The translations under genes and the position numbers were made by a program. Shown in pieces: positions 8,715-16,839 of a stretch of 64,000 nucleotides of DNA. The notes beneath the pieces are model-generated. The model was given only the letters and a program-made list of their open reading frames with translations. It did no database searches and was not told the DNA's origin. The number at the start of each line of letters is the position of its first letter. The first letter of the stretch is position 1. Location of the stretch: assembly GCF_033242265.1 (NCBI RefSeq), contig NZ_BTFW01000001.1, positions 1,364,001 through 1,428,000 of the forward strand, written 5' to 3'. The stretch is from Novosphingobium sp. IK01. Lineage in GTDB: Bacteria; Pseudomonadota; Alphaproteobacteria; Sphingomonadales; Sphingomonadaceae.

Positions 8715-10028
8715 ATGTCCATGCTGATCCTGGATCCGGTACTCAAGCGCCTGATCCGACACGGAACATTGACCTTGATTGAGGCCAATGGCCGCACCCG
8801 GCGCTATGGCACGCCCACGCCGGACTGGCCCGACCTCACCTTGCGCATGATGGACAGCCGCGTTCCCGGCTTCCTCGCCCGCAATCCCAGCCTGGGCATG
8901 GGCGAGGCGTTCATGGATGATCGCGTCCGCATCGAGGGCGGCGACATCATGGATTTCGTCAGCTTCGTGCGGCGCAACAATCCCTGGGAAAAGGCCGGCG
9001 ACATCGACAAGCCCGGCCCCTTGCGCAAGCTGATCCTCAACATCGCGGGCAAGCGTGACCAGATCAACGCGCGCCATGCCTCGCGCCGCAATGTCGCCCA
9101 TCACTACGATCTCGACGACCGCCTCTACGATCTCTTCCTCGATCCCCTGCGCCAGTATTCATGCGCCTATTGGGGCGAAGGGATCACCACGCTGGAGGAA
9201 GCGCAGCACGCCAAGGTCGAGCATATCGCGGCCAAGCTCATGCTGCGTCCGGGCCTGCGCGTGCTCGACATCGGCTGTGGCTGGGGCGGGCTTGCCATCC
9301 AGCTTCACAAGCTGACCGGCGCGAACATCCACGGGATCACCCTCTCGAAGGAGCAGCTCGCCTATGCCAAGGCCTGGGCCGCGCGCGAGGGGGTCGACCG
9401 CCATGTGACCTTCAGCCTGACCGACTATCGCGACGTGACCGACACGTTCGACCGCATCGTCTCGGTGGGCATGTTCGAACATGTCGGCGTGCCCAATTTC
9501 GACGCCTATTTCCGCCAGTGCCACAACATGCTGGCCGAGGACGGGGTGATGCTGATGCACACCATCGGTCGCGTCGGCCCGCCCTCGGTCACCGACGATT
9601 TCACCCGCAAGTACATCTTTCCGGGCGGCTATATCCCGGCGATGAGCGAAACGGTTGCCGCCATCGAGCCCAACCGCCTGATGGTGAGCGACGTGGAAGT
9701 GCTGCGCCGCCACTATGCCCCCACGATTCGCGCCTGGTACGAACGCTGCGTCGCCCAGAAGGACAAGATCGAGGCTTTCTACGACGCGCGCTTCTATCGC
9801 ATGTGGCTGTTCTACCTTGCGGGCGCGGCCACGGCCTTCGAACATGCGGACATGGTGAATTTCCAGTTCCAGCTGGTCCGCAACCGCGACACTCTGCCCC
9901 TGACGCGCGATTACATCGCCCGCGAGGAAGCCGGGCTGCGCGCGCGGCGTCTGGCCGCAACCGGGGGCCAGCCAGCCAAGCTCATCCGTTTTGACAGCGA
10001 TGCGTCCGATACCGTGACGACGGGATAA
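8715..10028 (+). CDS. cfa: cyclopropane-fatty-acyl-phospholipid synthase
   Basis: SAM-dependent enzyme that adds a methylene across cis double bonds of membrane phospholipid acyl chains, typically on entry to stationary phase or under acid stress. The 437-residue protein has an N-terminal Cfa domain and a C-terminal Rossmann methyltransferase with the SAM loop VLDIGCGWGG (residues 183-192). Other family signatures are HHYDLDDRLYDLFLDP, QYSCAYW, GITLSKEQL, VGMFEHVG and FPGGYIPAMSE. The ATG at 8715 and the one two codons later (8721) both have weak ribosome sites. A very strong hairpin follows. Confidence 0.95.
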   Translation: MSMLILDPVLKRLIRHGTLTLIEANGRTRRYGTPTPDWPDLTLRMMDSRVPGFLARNPSLGMGEAFMDDRVRIEGGDIMDFVSFVRRNNPWEKAGDIDKPGPLRKLILNIAGKRDQINARHASRRNVAHHYDLDDRLYDLFLDPLRQYSCAYWGEGITTLEEAQHAKVEHIAAKLMLRPGLRVLDIGCGWGGLAIQLHKLTGANIHGITLSKEQLAYAKAWAAREGVDRHVTFSLTDYRDVTDTFDRIVSVGMFEHVGVPNFDAYFRQCHNMLAEDGVMLMHTIGRVGPPSVTDDFTRKYIFPGGYIPAMSETVAAIEPNRLMVSDVEVLRRHYAPTIRAWYERCVAQKDKIEAFYDARFYRMWLFYLAGAATAFEHADMVNFQFQLVRNRDTLPLTRDYIAREEAGLRARRLAATGGQPAKLIRFDSDASDTVTTG

Positions 10029-10052
10029 CCCCCTTCGCATTCCCCATATCCG

Positions 10053-10092
10053 CAACGGCGGCGCCGGCTTCCCGGCGCCGCCGTTGTCTTTT
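10053..10092 (+). terminator. strong intrinsic terminator of cfa
   Basis: A perfect 15-bp stem (CAACGGCGGCGCCGG / CCGGCGCCGCCGTTG) with a CTTC loop, followed by TCTTTT. It lies 24 nt after the cfa stop. Confidence 0.9.
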
Positions 10093-10113
10093 GGGGCAGC
10101 CTTGCAGCGGCGG

Positions 10114-10260
10114 TCAAATCCTCCGAAACCGACGAACCATGCGGACACCAAAAGCCTCTGTTTCATGGCCTTTTTGCCGTAACGTAACGATCTGTTTCAC
10201 GATTGCAGCCCGGCCCCTTCCCTCGATTTCCAAGGCAATGCGGGATGACTTCGCAGCCAT
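10114..10260 (-). CDS. possible 48-residue basic small protein
   Basis: A short reverse-strand frame reading MAAKSSRIALEIEGRGRAA..., ending VRRFRRI, with a purine-rich GGGAGAGGG a few nt before its ATG. It is basic and probably helical. No family is recognised. Its third-codon positions are not GC-biased like the neighbouring genes, which argues against it, so it is listed only as a candidate in an otherwise empty region. Confidence 0.2.
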   Translation of the reverse strand: MAAKSSRIALEIEGRGRAAIVKQIVTLRQKGHETEAFGVRMVRRFRRI

Positions 10261-10380
10261 GATCTGGCCCTCTCCCTACAGGCCTTCACTTAGCAGGGGG
10301 AATAAGGGAAGCGACAGAAGTGACTGATATTGCTCACGGCCTCCCTTCGCGAGGCCGAACAGACAGTCAAGATATACAGG

Positions 10381-10436
10381 CAGCAAGAAACGCTGACAGC
10401 AAGAAACACTGGCAGCAAGAGACACTGGCAGCAAAG
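10381..10436. repeat. 16-bp tandem repeat, 3.5 units
   Basis: Units CAGCAAGAAACGCTGA, CAGCAAGAAACACTGG, CAGCAAGAGACACTGG and a partial CAGCAAAG follow one another head to tail. Adjacent units differ at one to three positions. Confidence 0.9.
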
Positions 10437-10611
10437 CGTTCACGTTCAAACCTGCGGATTTCAGACGAAGCAGGCTGACAGCAGGCGGATTGGCCATAGC
10501 TCCGGAGGGGTGCCACTGGCTGGGGAAGTCGTGGCATCTGCTATCCGTCGGACGCATCCCGCGTTCGACCCGCCCACCCAGGCGCCCGTTTTCGCAGTAT
10601 GGGGCTCCGCA

Positions 10612-10672
10612 TCGCGGGACTTCACATTGCCGGACTTCACAGGGCGGGGCCTCACATCGCGAGGCCTCACAT
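10612..10672. repeat. 15-bp period repeat, 4 units
   Basis: The hexamer TTCACA/CTCACA recurs at 10621, 10636, 10651 and 10666, exactly every 15 bp, preceded each time by a GGAC or GGCC-like stretch. The 15-bp period is a multiple of three but no coding frame here is convincing. Confidence 0.85.
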
Positions 10673-11097
10673 CCCGTGGCAGGGCGCTGTCTGATTGGCC
10701 CACTTCGATCTGGTCCGCAGCGAGCTTTGCCCGCTTGCGCGGCGGGGGATGCCGGATCACGTTCCGCATGGCGTTCTCAATATTCGGGACGGTCTTTTGT
10801 GTTCCTTTCGGGCACTCGTTTCCCGACCGGTTGCCTGCCCGGCGCGTTCCAGAGTCTCTGCGCGAATCGAAAGGGCTGCCCGCCATCGACACGGGCAGCT
10901 GGGGTGGCCGGCATGACGCGCCTTCCCCATCGGCCTGCCACAGCAGCCTGCCCCATCGGCCTGTGCGGCGTGGAGACATGTCATATTTGTCATCGGCAGG
11001 AACGGGACAGGCCGTGCAAGATCGCAACAATCTTCAGTTTAATGATGTTATTTCAAATAGATGATATGCAACATCCGTCTATTTTGCGTCAATTGAA

Positions 11098-11130
11098 TGT
11101 CATGAATGTGTCATCAAACGGTCATAGGCG
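11098..11130 (+). promoter_or_regulatory. candidate PhoB binding site (Pho box), three direct repeats
   Basis: TGTCAT at 11098, TGTCAT at 11109 and GGTCAT at 11120 are spaced exactly 11 bp, the helical-repeat arrangement to which PhoB binds (7-bp TGTCAT-like repeat plus 4 AT-rich bp). The spacers GAATG and CAAAC are AT-rich as expected. The site ends about 40 bp before the DUF2490 gene start, which suggests phosphate-starvation control. Confidence 0.6.
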
Positions 11131-11169
11131 GGCGGCCTCGACCAGACATTCACCGGACAAGACCGCCCC

Positions 11170-11895
11170 ATGCCTTCGTTTCCCTCGTTTTCCGGAACCG
11201 TCCTCAAGCGTGGCGCCGCCCTCGCACTGGCCTGCACGCCTGCCTGCCTGCTGGGGCCCGTGGCTGCCCATGCCGATACCGATACCCAGGCCTGGGGCGG
11301 GTTCACCGTGAATGCCAAAATCGACGATCACTGGCGCGCCTCGAACGAGACGATCCTGCGCACCGGAAACGCGCGCGGCTTCTATGAAATCGAGAACAAT
11401 TTCATGGTCGGCTACAAGCTCAACAAGACCATCACGGTCTGGCTGGGCTACACGTTCGACCCCAACTACCTGCACGGCGACTTCCGCGTGCGCGAACACC
11501 GCATTCGCGAGCAGGTGAGCTTCGACAATTTTGCCCGGCTGGGCCCGGTCAGGCTGAGCGGGCGCCTGCGCATGGAGCAGCGCTGGCGCGATCAGGGCGT
11601 GCAGGGAACCGGTTGGCGCCTGCGCCCGTTCATCAAGGCGACCCTGCCCGTGGCCGACACCGGCAGGGGCAAAGTGTCCATCGTCGCGAGCCATGAAAGC
11701 TTCATCGATTTCAACAAGACCAGCTATCAGGCCGTGGGCGGCGAAGAGCGCATGCGCAACTTCATCGGCATCAATGCCCCGCTGACCAAACGCCTGACGG
11801 TCGAGGCCGGCTACCTCAACCAGTATGGCATCCGCCCCGGCCGCCTCGACAGCAGCGACCATGTCGCCTCGGTGGCCTTTACGCTCTCGCTCTGA
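11170..11895 (+). CDS. DUF2490 family outer-membrane barrel protein
   Basis: A 241-residue exported protein with an N-terminal signal peptide (hydrophobic stretch ALALACTPACLLGPVAAHA, cleavage near residue 35). The mature part has the DUF2490 pattern: an early WGGFTVNAKI strand, a middle NNFMVGYKLNKTITVWLGY pair of strands, the conserved E-x-R-x-R-EQ cluster (REHRIREQVSF, RLRMEQRW), and a final GYLNQYG...VASVAFTLSL strand ending in a hydrophobic residue. The family is a predicted outer-membrane beta-barrel of unknown function. A Pho-box-like site upstream suggests induction by phosphate limitation. Confidence 0.8.
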   Translation: MPSFPSFSGTVLKRGAALALACTPACLLGPVAAHADTDTQAWGGFTVNAKIDDHWRASNETILRTGNARGFYEIENNFMVGYKLNKTITVWLGYTFDPNYLHGDFRVREHRIREQVSFDNFARLGPVRLSGRLRMEQRWRDQGVQGTGWRLRPFIKATLPVADTGRGKVSIVASHESFIDFNKTSYQAVGGEERMRNFIGINAPLTKRLTVEAGYLNQYGIRPGRLDSSDHVASVAFTLSL

Positions 11896-12000
11896 CCGGA
11901 GCGTTCCAGCTTGCCCCGGCACGCCGAAAGGCACTTGCCGGGGCGGCCCGTCCGCGCGCCAGACCGGGGGGGTGGCGTGGCGGGCGGGCCATAGGCAGCG

Positions 12001-12036
12001 CCAGAACGGGCCCCAGAACGGGCCCCAGAACGAGCC
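12001..12036. repeat. 12-bp tandem repeat, 3 units
   Basis: CCAGAACGGGCC twice, then CCAGAACGAGCC, in the 274-bp gap between the DUF2490 gene and purB. Each unit contains the short palindrome GGGCC(C). Nothing else is seen in this gap. Confidence 0.9.
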
Positions 12037-12169
12037 CTTGCCGCCGCGCCCCCCTTGCCATAAGCGCCGTGCGCCCCTAGCGGCACGCATGAACGTGCTC
12101 TCAGGCACCCTGTCGGGTCTTCCCCGTCCGGTTTGTGCTGTCCAGCTGCCCATTATTCGGAGTCGAACC

Positions 12170-13483
12170 ATGGTCCCCCGTTATGCCCGCCCCGCGATGA
12201 CCGCGATCTGGGAACCCGAAGCGCGCTACCGCATCTGGTTCGAGATCGAGGCCCACGCCACGCAGAAGCTGGGTGATCTGGGCGTCGTGCCCGCCAGCGG
12301 CGCCAAGGCGCTGTGGGACTGGTGGGCGACCAACCCGACCATCGACGTGGCCGCGATCGACGCCATCGAAGCCGTCACCAAGCACGACGTGATCGCCTTC
12401 CTCGACTGGGTAGCCCAGCAGGTCGGCCCCGAAGCGCGCTTCATGCACCAGGGCATGACCAGCTCGGACGTGCTCGACACGACGCTGGCCGTCCAGCTCG
12501 CGCGTGCCTCGGACATCCTGCTGGCCGACATCGACGCGCTGCTCGCCGCGATCAAGCGCCGCGCGATGGAGCACAAGTATACCCCCACCATCGGCCGCAG
12601 CCACGGCATCCATGCCGAGCCGACCACGTTCGGCAAGAAGCTGGCCGAGGCCTTCGCCGAATTCACCCGCTGCCGCGCGCGCCTCGTGGCCGCGCGCGCT
12701 GAAATCGCGACCTGCGCGATCTCGGGCGCGGTGGGCACGTTTGCCAATATCGACCCCACCGTCGAGGAATACGTCGCCGACCAGCTCGGCCTTGCGGTCG
12801 AACCCGTCTCGACGCAGGTGATCCCGCGCGACCGCCACGCGATGTTCTTCGCGACGCTGGGCGTGATCGCCAGCTCGATCGAGCGCCTCGCCATCGAGGT
12901 CCGCCACCTCCAGCGCACCGAAGTGCTCGAAGCCGAGGAATACTTCTCGCCGGGCCAGAAGGGCTCGTCGGCCATGCCGCACAAGCGCAACCCGGTGCTG
13001 ACCGAAAACCTCACCGGCCTTGCCCGCATGGTCCGCTCGGCGGTGACCCCGGCGCTCGAAAACGTGGCGCTCTGGCACGAACGCGACATCTCGCACTCGT
13101 CGGTCGAACGCTTCATCGGGCCCGATGCCACGATCACCCTCGACTTCGCGCTGGCGCGGCTGACCTCGGTGGTCGACAAGCTGGTCGTCTACCCCGAGCG
13201 CATGCAGAAGAACCTCGACCGCATGGGCGGCCTGGTCCACTCGCAGCGCGTGCTGCTCGCCCTGACGCAAGCGGGCGTGACCCGCGACGAGGCCTATCGC
13301 CTCGTCCAGCGCAACGCGATGAAGGTGTGGGAATCGGACGGCCAGCTCTCGCTGCTCGAACTGCTCAAGGCCGACCCGGACGTGACCAAGGCGCTCACCC
13401 CCCAGCAGATCGAGGACAAGTTCAACCTCGACTATCACTTCAAGGCCGTCGACACGATCTTCGCCCGCGTCTTTGGCGAATAA
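12170..13483 (+). CDS. purB: adenylosuccinate lyase
   Basis: Fumarase/aspartase-superfamily enzyme that releases fumarate from SAICAR and from adenylosuccinate in purine synthesis. The 437-residue protein starts MVPRYARPAMTAIW, typical for this lineage, and contains HQGMTSSDVLDT, TIGRSHGIHAEPTTFG and the superfamily signature SSAMPHKRNP in the flexible catalytic loop. WHERDISHSSVER is a further active-site segment. The start at 12170 is preferred to longer in-frame versions that run through the repeat upstream. Length is normal for the bacterial type. Confidence 0.97.
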   Translation: MVPRYARPAMTAIWEPEARYRIWFEIEAHATQKLGDLGVVPASGAKALWDWWATNPTIDVAAIDAIEAVTKHDVIAFLDWVAQQVGPEARFMHQGMTSSDVLDTTLAVQLARASDILLADIDALLAAIKRRAMEHKYTPTIGRSHGIHAEPTTFGKKLAEAFAEFTRCRARLVAARAEIATCAISGAVGTFANIDPTVEEYVADQLGLAVEPVSTQVIPRDRHAMFFATLGVIASSIERLAIEVRHLQRTEVLEAEEYFSPGQKGSSAMPHKRNPVLTENLTGLARMVRSAVTPALENVALWHERDISHSSVERFIGPDATITLDFALARLTSVVDKLVVYPERMQKNLDRMGGLVHSQRVLLALTQAGVTRDEAYRLVQRNAMKVWESDGQLSLLELLKADPDVTKALTPQQIEDKFNLDYHFKAVDTIFARVFGE

Positions 13484-13624
13484 TCGCGACGCTGGCGCTT
13501 CGCCTCCAACCTGCCTAATGTCCGCCGCCGGTCCCCGATGGGGGCCGGCCACGACGGAACCAGAACGTGGGCCAGTCCGAAGGCAGGCACGCCGCAAGCT
13601 GATCAAGGGGGTGAAGCGCCGCGC

Positions 13625-13942
13625 ATGAAGCAGATCCGCATTCTTTCGTGGCTGGCGCTGGCGGCCGGTTTTGCCGCCTTCATCGTCATGAACGCCGAGA
13701 CCGCGCGGGTGAACTTCTGGCCCTTTGGCGCCGGATACCTTCACTTCGACTGGCCGGTCGGCTTTACCGCACTGGTCTTTTTCCTCGCGGGCTTCCTGCC
13801 GCCCTGGCTGGCCGGACGCCTGCGCCGCTGGCGCCTCAAGCGCCGCATCGCCAATCTGGAATCGAGCCTGGCCAGCCAGGCCGGCGCCTATGCACCCCCA
13901 CCTGCCGCCCCTGATGCGGCCCAACCGGAATACCGCCCGTGA
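13625..13942 (+). CDS. LapA-domain inner-membrane protein (DUF1049)
   Basis: A 105-residue protein with two transmembrane helices (residues 5-24 and 43-62) joined by a short loop containing the NAETARVNFWPF motif that is typical of LapA/DUF1049 (E. coli YciS-type). The charged segment RRWRLKRRIANLESSLASQ after the second helix would be a cytosolic coiled coil. In enterobacteria LapA works with LapB in controlling LPS synthesis; no lapB is next to it here, so that role is only a family-based suggestion. Its stop overlaps the GTG start of pyrF. Confidence 0.8.
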   Translation: MKQIRILSWLALAAGFAAFIVMNAETARVNFWPFGAGYLHFDWPVGFTALVFFLAGFLPPWLAGRLRRWRLKRRIANLESSLASQAGAYAPPPAAPDAAQPEYRP

Positions 13943-14622
13943 GCAACCCGATCTATCTCGCCCTCGACCTGCCCCGCCTCGATGCCGCCATCGCCCTGGG
14001 GCAGAAGGTCAAGGATCATGTCGGCGGGCTCAAGCTGGGTCTGGAATTCTTTTGCGCCCATGGTCACCATGGCGTGCACGAAGTGGCCAAGATCGGCCTG
14101 CCGATCTTCCTCGACCTCAAGCTGCACGACATTCCCAACACGGTCGCCGCCGCCATGCAGTCGATCCACGTGCTCCAGCCCTCGATCGTCACGATCCATG
14201 CGGGCGGCGGGCGCGCGATGATGGAAGACGCCAAGGCCGCTGCGGGCGAGGCCTGCAAGGTCGTTGCGGTCACCGTGCTGACCAGCCTCGATGGCAATGA
14301 CCTGGCCCGCACCGGCGTTTCGGGCACGCCCCACGACCAGGCGCTGCGCCTCGCGGATCTGGCGCAGGAAGCCGGGCTCGACGGGATCGTGTGCTCGGGC
14401 CACGAAGTGGGCGACATCCACCGCCGCTGGAAGAACGGCTATTTCGTCGTTCCCGGCCTGCGTCCCGCCGAAGGCAAGGGCGCGCTCGTCGGCGACCAGA
14501 AGCGCACGGTCACCCCGCGCGCGGCGCGCGATGCGGGCGCCTCGGTGCTGGTGATCGGCCGCCCGATCAGCCGCGCCGAAGACCCGGTGGCTGCCGCCCG
14601 CGCCATCGAAGCCACGCTGTGA
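13939..14622 (+). CDS. pyrF: orotidine 5'-phosphate decarboxylase
   Basis: Catalyses the last step of UMP synthesis, OMP to UMP. The 227-residue TIM barrel carries the catalytic signature FLDLKLHDIPNT with D59, K61 and D64. PGLRPAEG near residue 175 is the phosphate-binding region and VIGRPI marks the last strands. It starts with GTG at 13939, whose TG overlaps the TGA of the LapA-like gene (GTGA), and it ends in the same GTGA overlap with the next gene. Translational coupling through the three genes is likely. Confidence 0.96.
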   Translation: MSNPIYLALDLPRLDAAIALGQKVKDHVGGLKLGLEFFCAHGHHGVHEVAKIGLPIFLDLKLHDIPNTVAAAMQSIHVLQPSIVTIHAGGGRAMMEDAKAAAGEACKVVAVTVLTSLDGNDLARTGVSGTPHDQALRLADLAQEAGLDGIVCSGHEVGDIHRRWKNGYFVVPGLRPAEGKGALVGDQKRTVTPRAARDAGASVLVIGRPISRAEDPVAAARAIEATL

Positions 14623-15143
14623 GCGCGCCAGCCCCTGCGCTCACGCTGCGCCGCGCTATCCTGAGCGACCTGCCCGCCCTGCGCGTGCTGGTCGAGCGGG
14701 CCTATCGCGGCGACAGCGCCCGCAAGGGCTGGACCCACGAAGCCGACCTGCTCGACGACGAGCGCACGTCCGACGCGGACCTTGCCGCGACGATCACCGC
14801 GCCCGACAAGCGCCTGCTGCTGGCCCTCGATGCAACGGGCCTGCCCGTGGGCACGGTCACCCTGATTCCCCAGCCGACCGGCAAGGCCTATCTGGGCATG
14901 CTCTGCGTCGATCCCGATGGACAGGGCGGCGGCATCGGCCGCCTGCTGCTCGACGAAGCCGCCCGCGTGGCGCGCGACGAACTGGGTCTGCGGGCCATCG
15001 AGATGACGGTGATCGACCGCCGCGCCGAACTGGTCGCGTGGTACGAGCGGCGCGGCTATGTCCGCACCGGCGAAACGCGCCCGTTTCCCGGCCCCCAGCC
15101 GGTTCCTTTCGCGATGGTCGTGCTCGAACGCCAGCTGGCCTGA
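14619..15143 (+). CDS. GNAT family N-acetyltransferase
   Basis: A 174-residue acetyl-CoA-dependent acyltransferase fold. The acetyl-CoA loop region reads GMLCVDPDGQGGGIGRLLLDEA, with the Q/R-x-x-G-x-G/A pattern represented by GQGGGIGRLL. The C-terminal EMTVIDRRAELVAWYERRGY motif is the usual GNAT end. The substrate is not identifiable. Start is GTG at 14619, overlapping the pyrF stop in GTGA; there is no nearby ATG that keeps the first beta strand (LTLRRAILSDLPAL). Confidence 0.85.
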   Translation: MSAPAPALTLRRAILSDLPALRVLVERAYRGDSARKGWTHEADLLDDERTSDADLAATITAPDKRLLLALDATGLPVGTVTLIPQPTGKAYLGMLCVDPDGQGGGIGRLLLDEAARVARDELGLRAIEMTVIDRRAELVAWYERRGYVRTGETRPFPGPQPVPFAMVVLERQLA

Positions 15144-15275
15144 ACCGACAGACGCGCGGACAAGCACACGGGCACGGAAACGAATCGGAGCTGAACAGTT
15201 ACCCCTGTAACGGTTCAGCGTCCGGCAAGCCCGGCTCGTCCAGGCCTGCGGCGTAACAAAGGGAGACCGTCACCC

Positions 15276-16037
15276 ATGAAGCGCCTGATTTTCGCCGCCT
15301 CGCTCTGCGCCCTGCCCCTCGCGCTCGGGGCGCTTCCCGCGCAAGCCCAAAGCGTCCAGACTTCGCCCGTCGTCGCGCCGGGCGCCACCGTCCTGACCAT
15401 CGAGGCGCAAGGCCGCTCCACCCGCGTGCCTGATCTGGCCGTGTTCACCGCGGGCGTCACCAGCGAAGGCAAGACCGCGAGCGAGGCGCTGGCCGCCAAT
15501 GCCCGCGCCATGAACGCCACGATGGCCGCGCTCAAGGCCTCGGGCATTGCCCCGCGCGACATGCAGACCAGTTCACTCTCGGTCAGCCCGGTCTATGGCC
15601 AGCCGCGCCGCCTGCCCGATGGCTCGACGCAAGACGATCCCGTCATCACCGGCTATCGCGCGACCAACCAGGTCGAGGTCAAACAGCGCGACATCGCCCG
15701 CTATGGCGCGGTGATCGACACCCTCGTCAAGGCGGGGGCCAATGAAGTGAGCGGCCCCTCGTTCCAGCTCGACAAGCCCGATGCGGCGATGGACGAGGCG
15801 CGACTCGATGCCGTGGCCAAGGCCCGCGCCCGCGCCGACCTCTATGCCCGCGCCACCGGGCTCAAGGTCGTGCGCGTGCTGACCATCAGCGAAAGCGGCG
15901 GCTACAACCCCCGCCCGCAAGTGCTCTATGCGCGCGCCGAGAAGATGATGGCCATGGCCGCGCCCAGCCCGGTCGCAGCCGGTGAACTCGACCTCACCAT
16001 GAGCGTGTCGATGACCTTCGAGCTTGCGCCGCAGTAA
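15276..16037 (+). CDS. periplasmic SIMPL-domain (DUF541) protein
   Basis: A 253-residue exported protein. The signal peptide MKRLIFAASLCALPLALGALPAQA is followed by a SIMPL/DUF541 domain: ATVLTIEAQGRSTRVPDLAVFTAG start, SEALAANARAMNATMAALKASGI, MQTSSLSVSPVYG, and the RATNQVEVKQRDI and DLYARATGLKVVRVLTISE blocks. E. coli YggE of this family lowers oxidative stress by an unknown mechanism. A GGGAGA ribosome site precedes the ATG. It is 25 nt upstream of trpF. Confidence 0.88.
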   Translation: MKRLIFAASLCALPLALGALPAQAQSVQTSPVVAPGATVLTIEAQGRSTRVPDLAVFTAGVTSEGKTASEALAANARAMNATMAALKASGIAPRDMQTSSLSVSPVYGQPRRLPDGSTQDDPVITGYRATNQVEVKQRDIARYGAVIDTLVKAGANEVSGPSFQLDKPDAAMDEARLDAVAKARARADLYARATGLKVVRVLTISESGGYNPRPQVLYARAEKMMAMAAPSPVAAGELDLTMSVSMTFELAPQ

Positions 16038-16062
16038 GCTTGCCGCCACAAGCGGGCCGGTC

Positions 16063-16707
16063 ATGCCAGCCCCTGCCATCAAGATCTGCGGGATCAACAG
16101 CCCCAAGGCGCTCGACGCCGTGCTCGAACAGCGTGCCGACTATGCCGGCCTGGTGTTCTTCCCCCCCTCGCCGCGCCATCTCGCCTTGCGCGATGCGGCG
16201 ATGCTGGGGGAGCGCGCCGCCGGGCGCACGAAGCTGGTCGGGCTGTTCGTCGATGCCGACGACGCCATGATCGGCGAGGCGCTGGCCGCAGCACGGCTCG
16301 ATGTCGTGCAACTCCATGGCAAGGAAAGCCCTGAGCGGGTCGCGCAAGTCAAGGCGCGATTCGGGGTTCCGGTGTGGAAGGCGCTGTCGATCGCCTCGGC
16401 TGCCGACGTGGCCGCCGCCGCCCGCTATGATGGCGCCGCCGACCTGCTGCTGTTCGATGCCAAGGCCCCCAAGGGCGCGGCGCTGCCCGGCGGGCTGGGC
16501 CTCGTGTTCGACTGGTCCTTGCTCGCCGCGCGACGCGGGCCGACGCCGTGGGGGCTGGCAGGCGGGCTTTCGCCTGCCAATGTGGGCGAGGCCGTGCGGG
16601 CGACGGGCACCGGGCTTGTCGACGTGTCCTCGGGCGTGGAAAGCGCGCCGGGCGCCAAGGACGAAAGCCTGATCCGCGCCTTTTGCCGGGCCGCCCGCGA
16701 CGCCTGA
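16063..16707 (+). CDS. trpF: phosphoribosylanthranilate isomerase
   Basis: Performs the Amadori rearrangement of PRA to CdRP in tryptophan synthesis. The 214-residue TIM barrel starts with the diagnostic KICGI (K7, catalytic C9), followed by ADYAGLVFFPPSPRHL, VVQLHGKESPE and LLLFDAK. GLAGGLSPANV and GLVDVSSGVESAPGAKD are the phosphate-binding and C-terminal signatures, the latter with the catalytic aspartate. Its TGA stop is immediately followed by a half-copy of the stop-abutting repeat. The gene is separated from trpBA by a reversed barrel gene. Confidence 0.95.
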   Translation: MPAPAIKICGINSPKALDAVLEQRADYAGLVFFPPSPRHLALRDAAMLGERAAGRTKLVGLFVDADDAMIGEALAAARLDVVQLHGKESPERVAQVKARFGVPVWKALSIASAADVAAAARYDGAADLLLFDAKAPKGAALPGGLGLVFDWSLLAARRGPTPWGLAGGLSPANVGEAVRATGTGLVDVSSGVESAPGAKDESLIRAFCRAARDA

Positions 16708-16751
16708 GTGTCTGATCCGGAACTGTCGTTTGGGATCGTTCGGCACCAGCT
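16707..16751. repeat. stop-abutting palindromic repeat, half copy
   Basis: This matches, with about five differences in 45 bp, the reverse complement of the right end of the full copies at 22087 and 49428: AGTGTCTGATCCG, then a small hairpin GAACTgTCGTTT, then GATCG and TCGGCACC. The element begins with the A of the trpF stop codon TGA and stops where the long central stem would start. Confidence 0.8.
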
Positions 16752-16780
16752 TTATCGTATTTCGTGATGACAATAAAAAA

Positions 16781-16812
16781 CGGGCGGCTCTTTGCGGGAG
16801 CCGCCCGTTTTT
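16781..16812. terminator. bidirectional intrinsic terminator
   Basis: Stem CGGGCGGCTC / GAGCCGCCCG with a 7-nt loop, preceded by six A and followed by five T, so it can terminate both trpF transcription and the convergent barrel gene. Confidence 0.9.
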
Positions 16813-16839
16813 CTGATTACACCGCTTTTAGGCGATCGA

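Larger units (their letters stand above)
10261..11097. other. long intergenic stretch without a convincing gene
   Basis: About 0.8 kb between cfa and the DUF2490 gene in which no frame looks coding: the open frames here have frequent Cys/Arg/Ser/Pro runs and no family motif. It contains the two tandem-repeat blocks listed separately and becomes AT-rich from about 11020, probably the promoter region for the gene at 11170. It may be a decayed gene or acquired DNA. Confidence 0.5.

Noticed and set aside
10330..11064. Forward and reverse frames across the gene-poor region
   Set aside because: Both contain the tandem repeats translated as Thr/Arg or Pro/Arg runs, lack ribosome sites and have no family similarity I can see.
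12101..13924. Reverse open frame of about 600 codons opposite purB
   Set aside because: Shadow frame; purB signatures are unambiguous.
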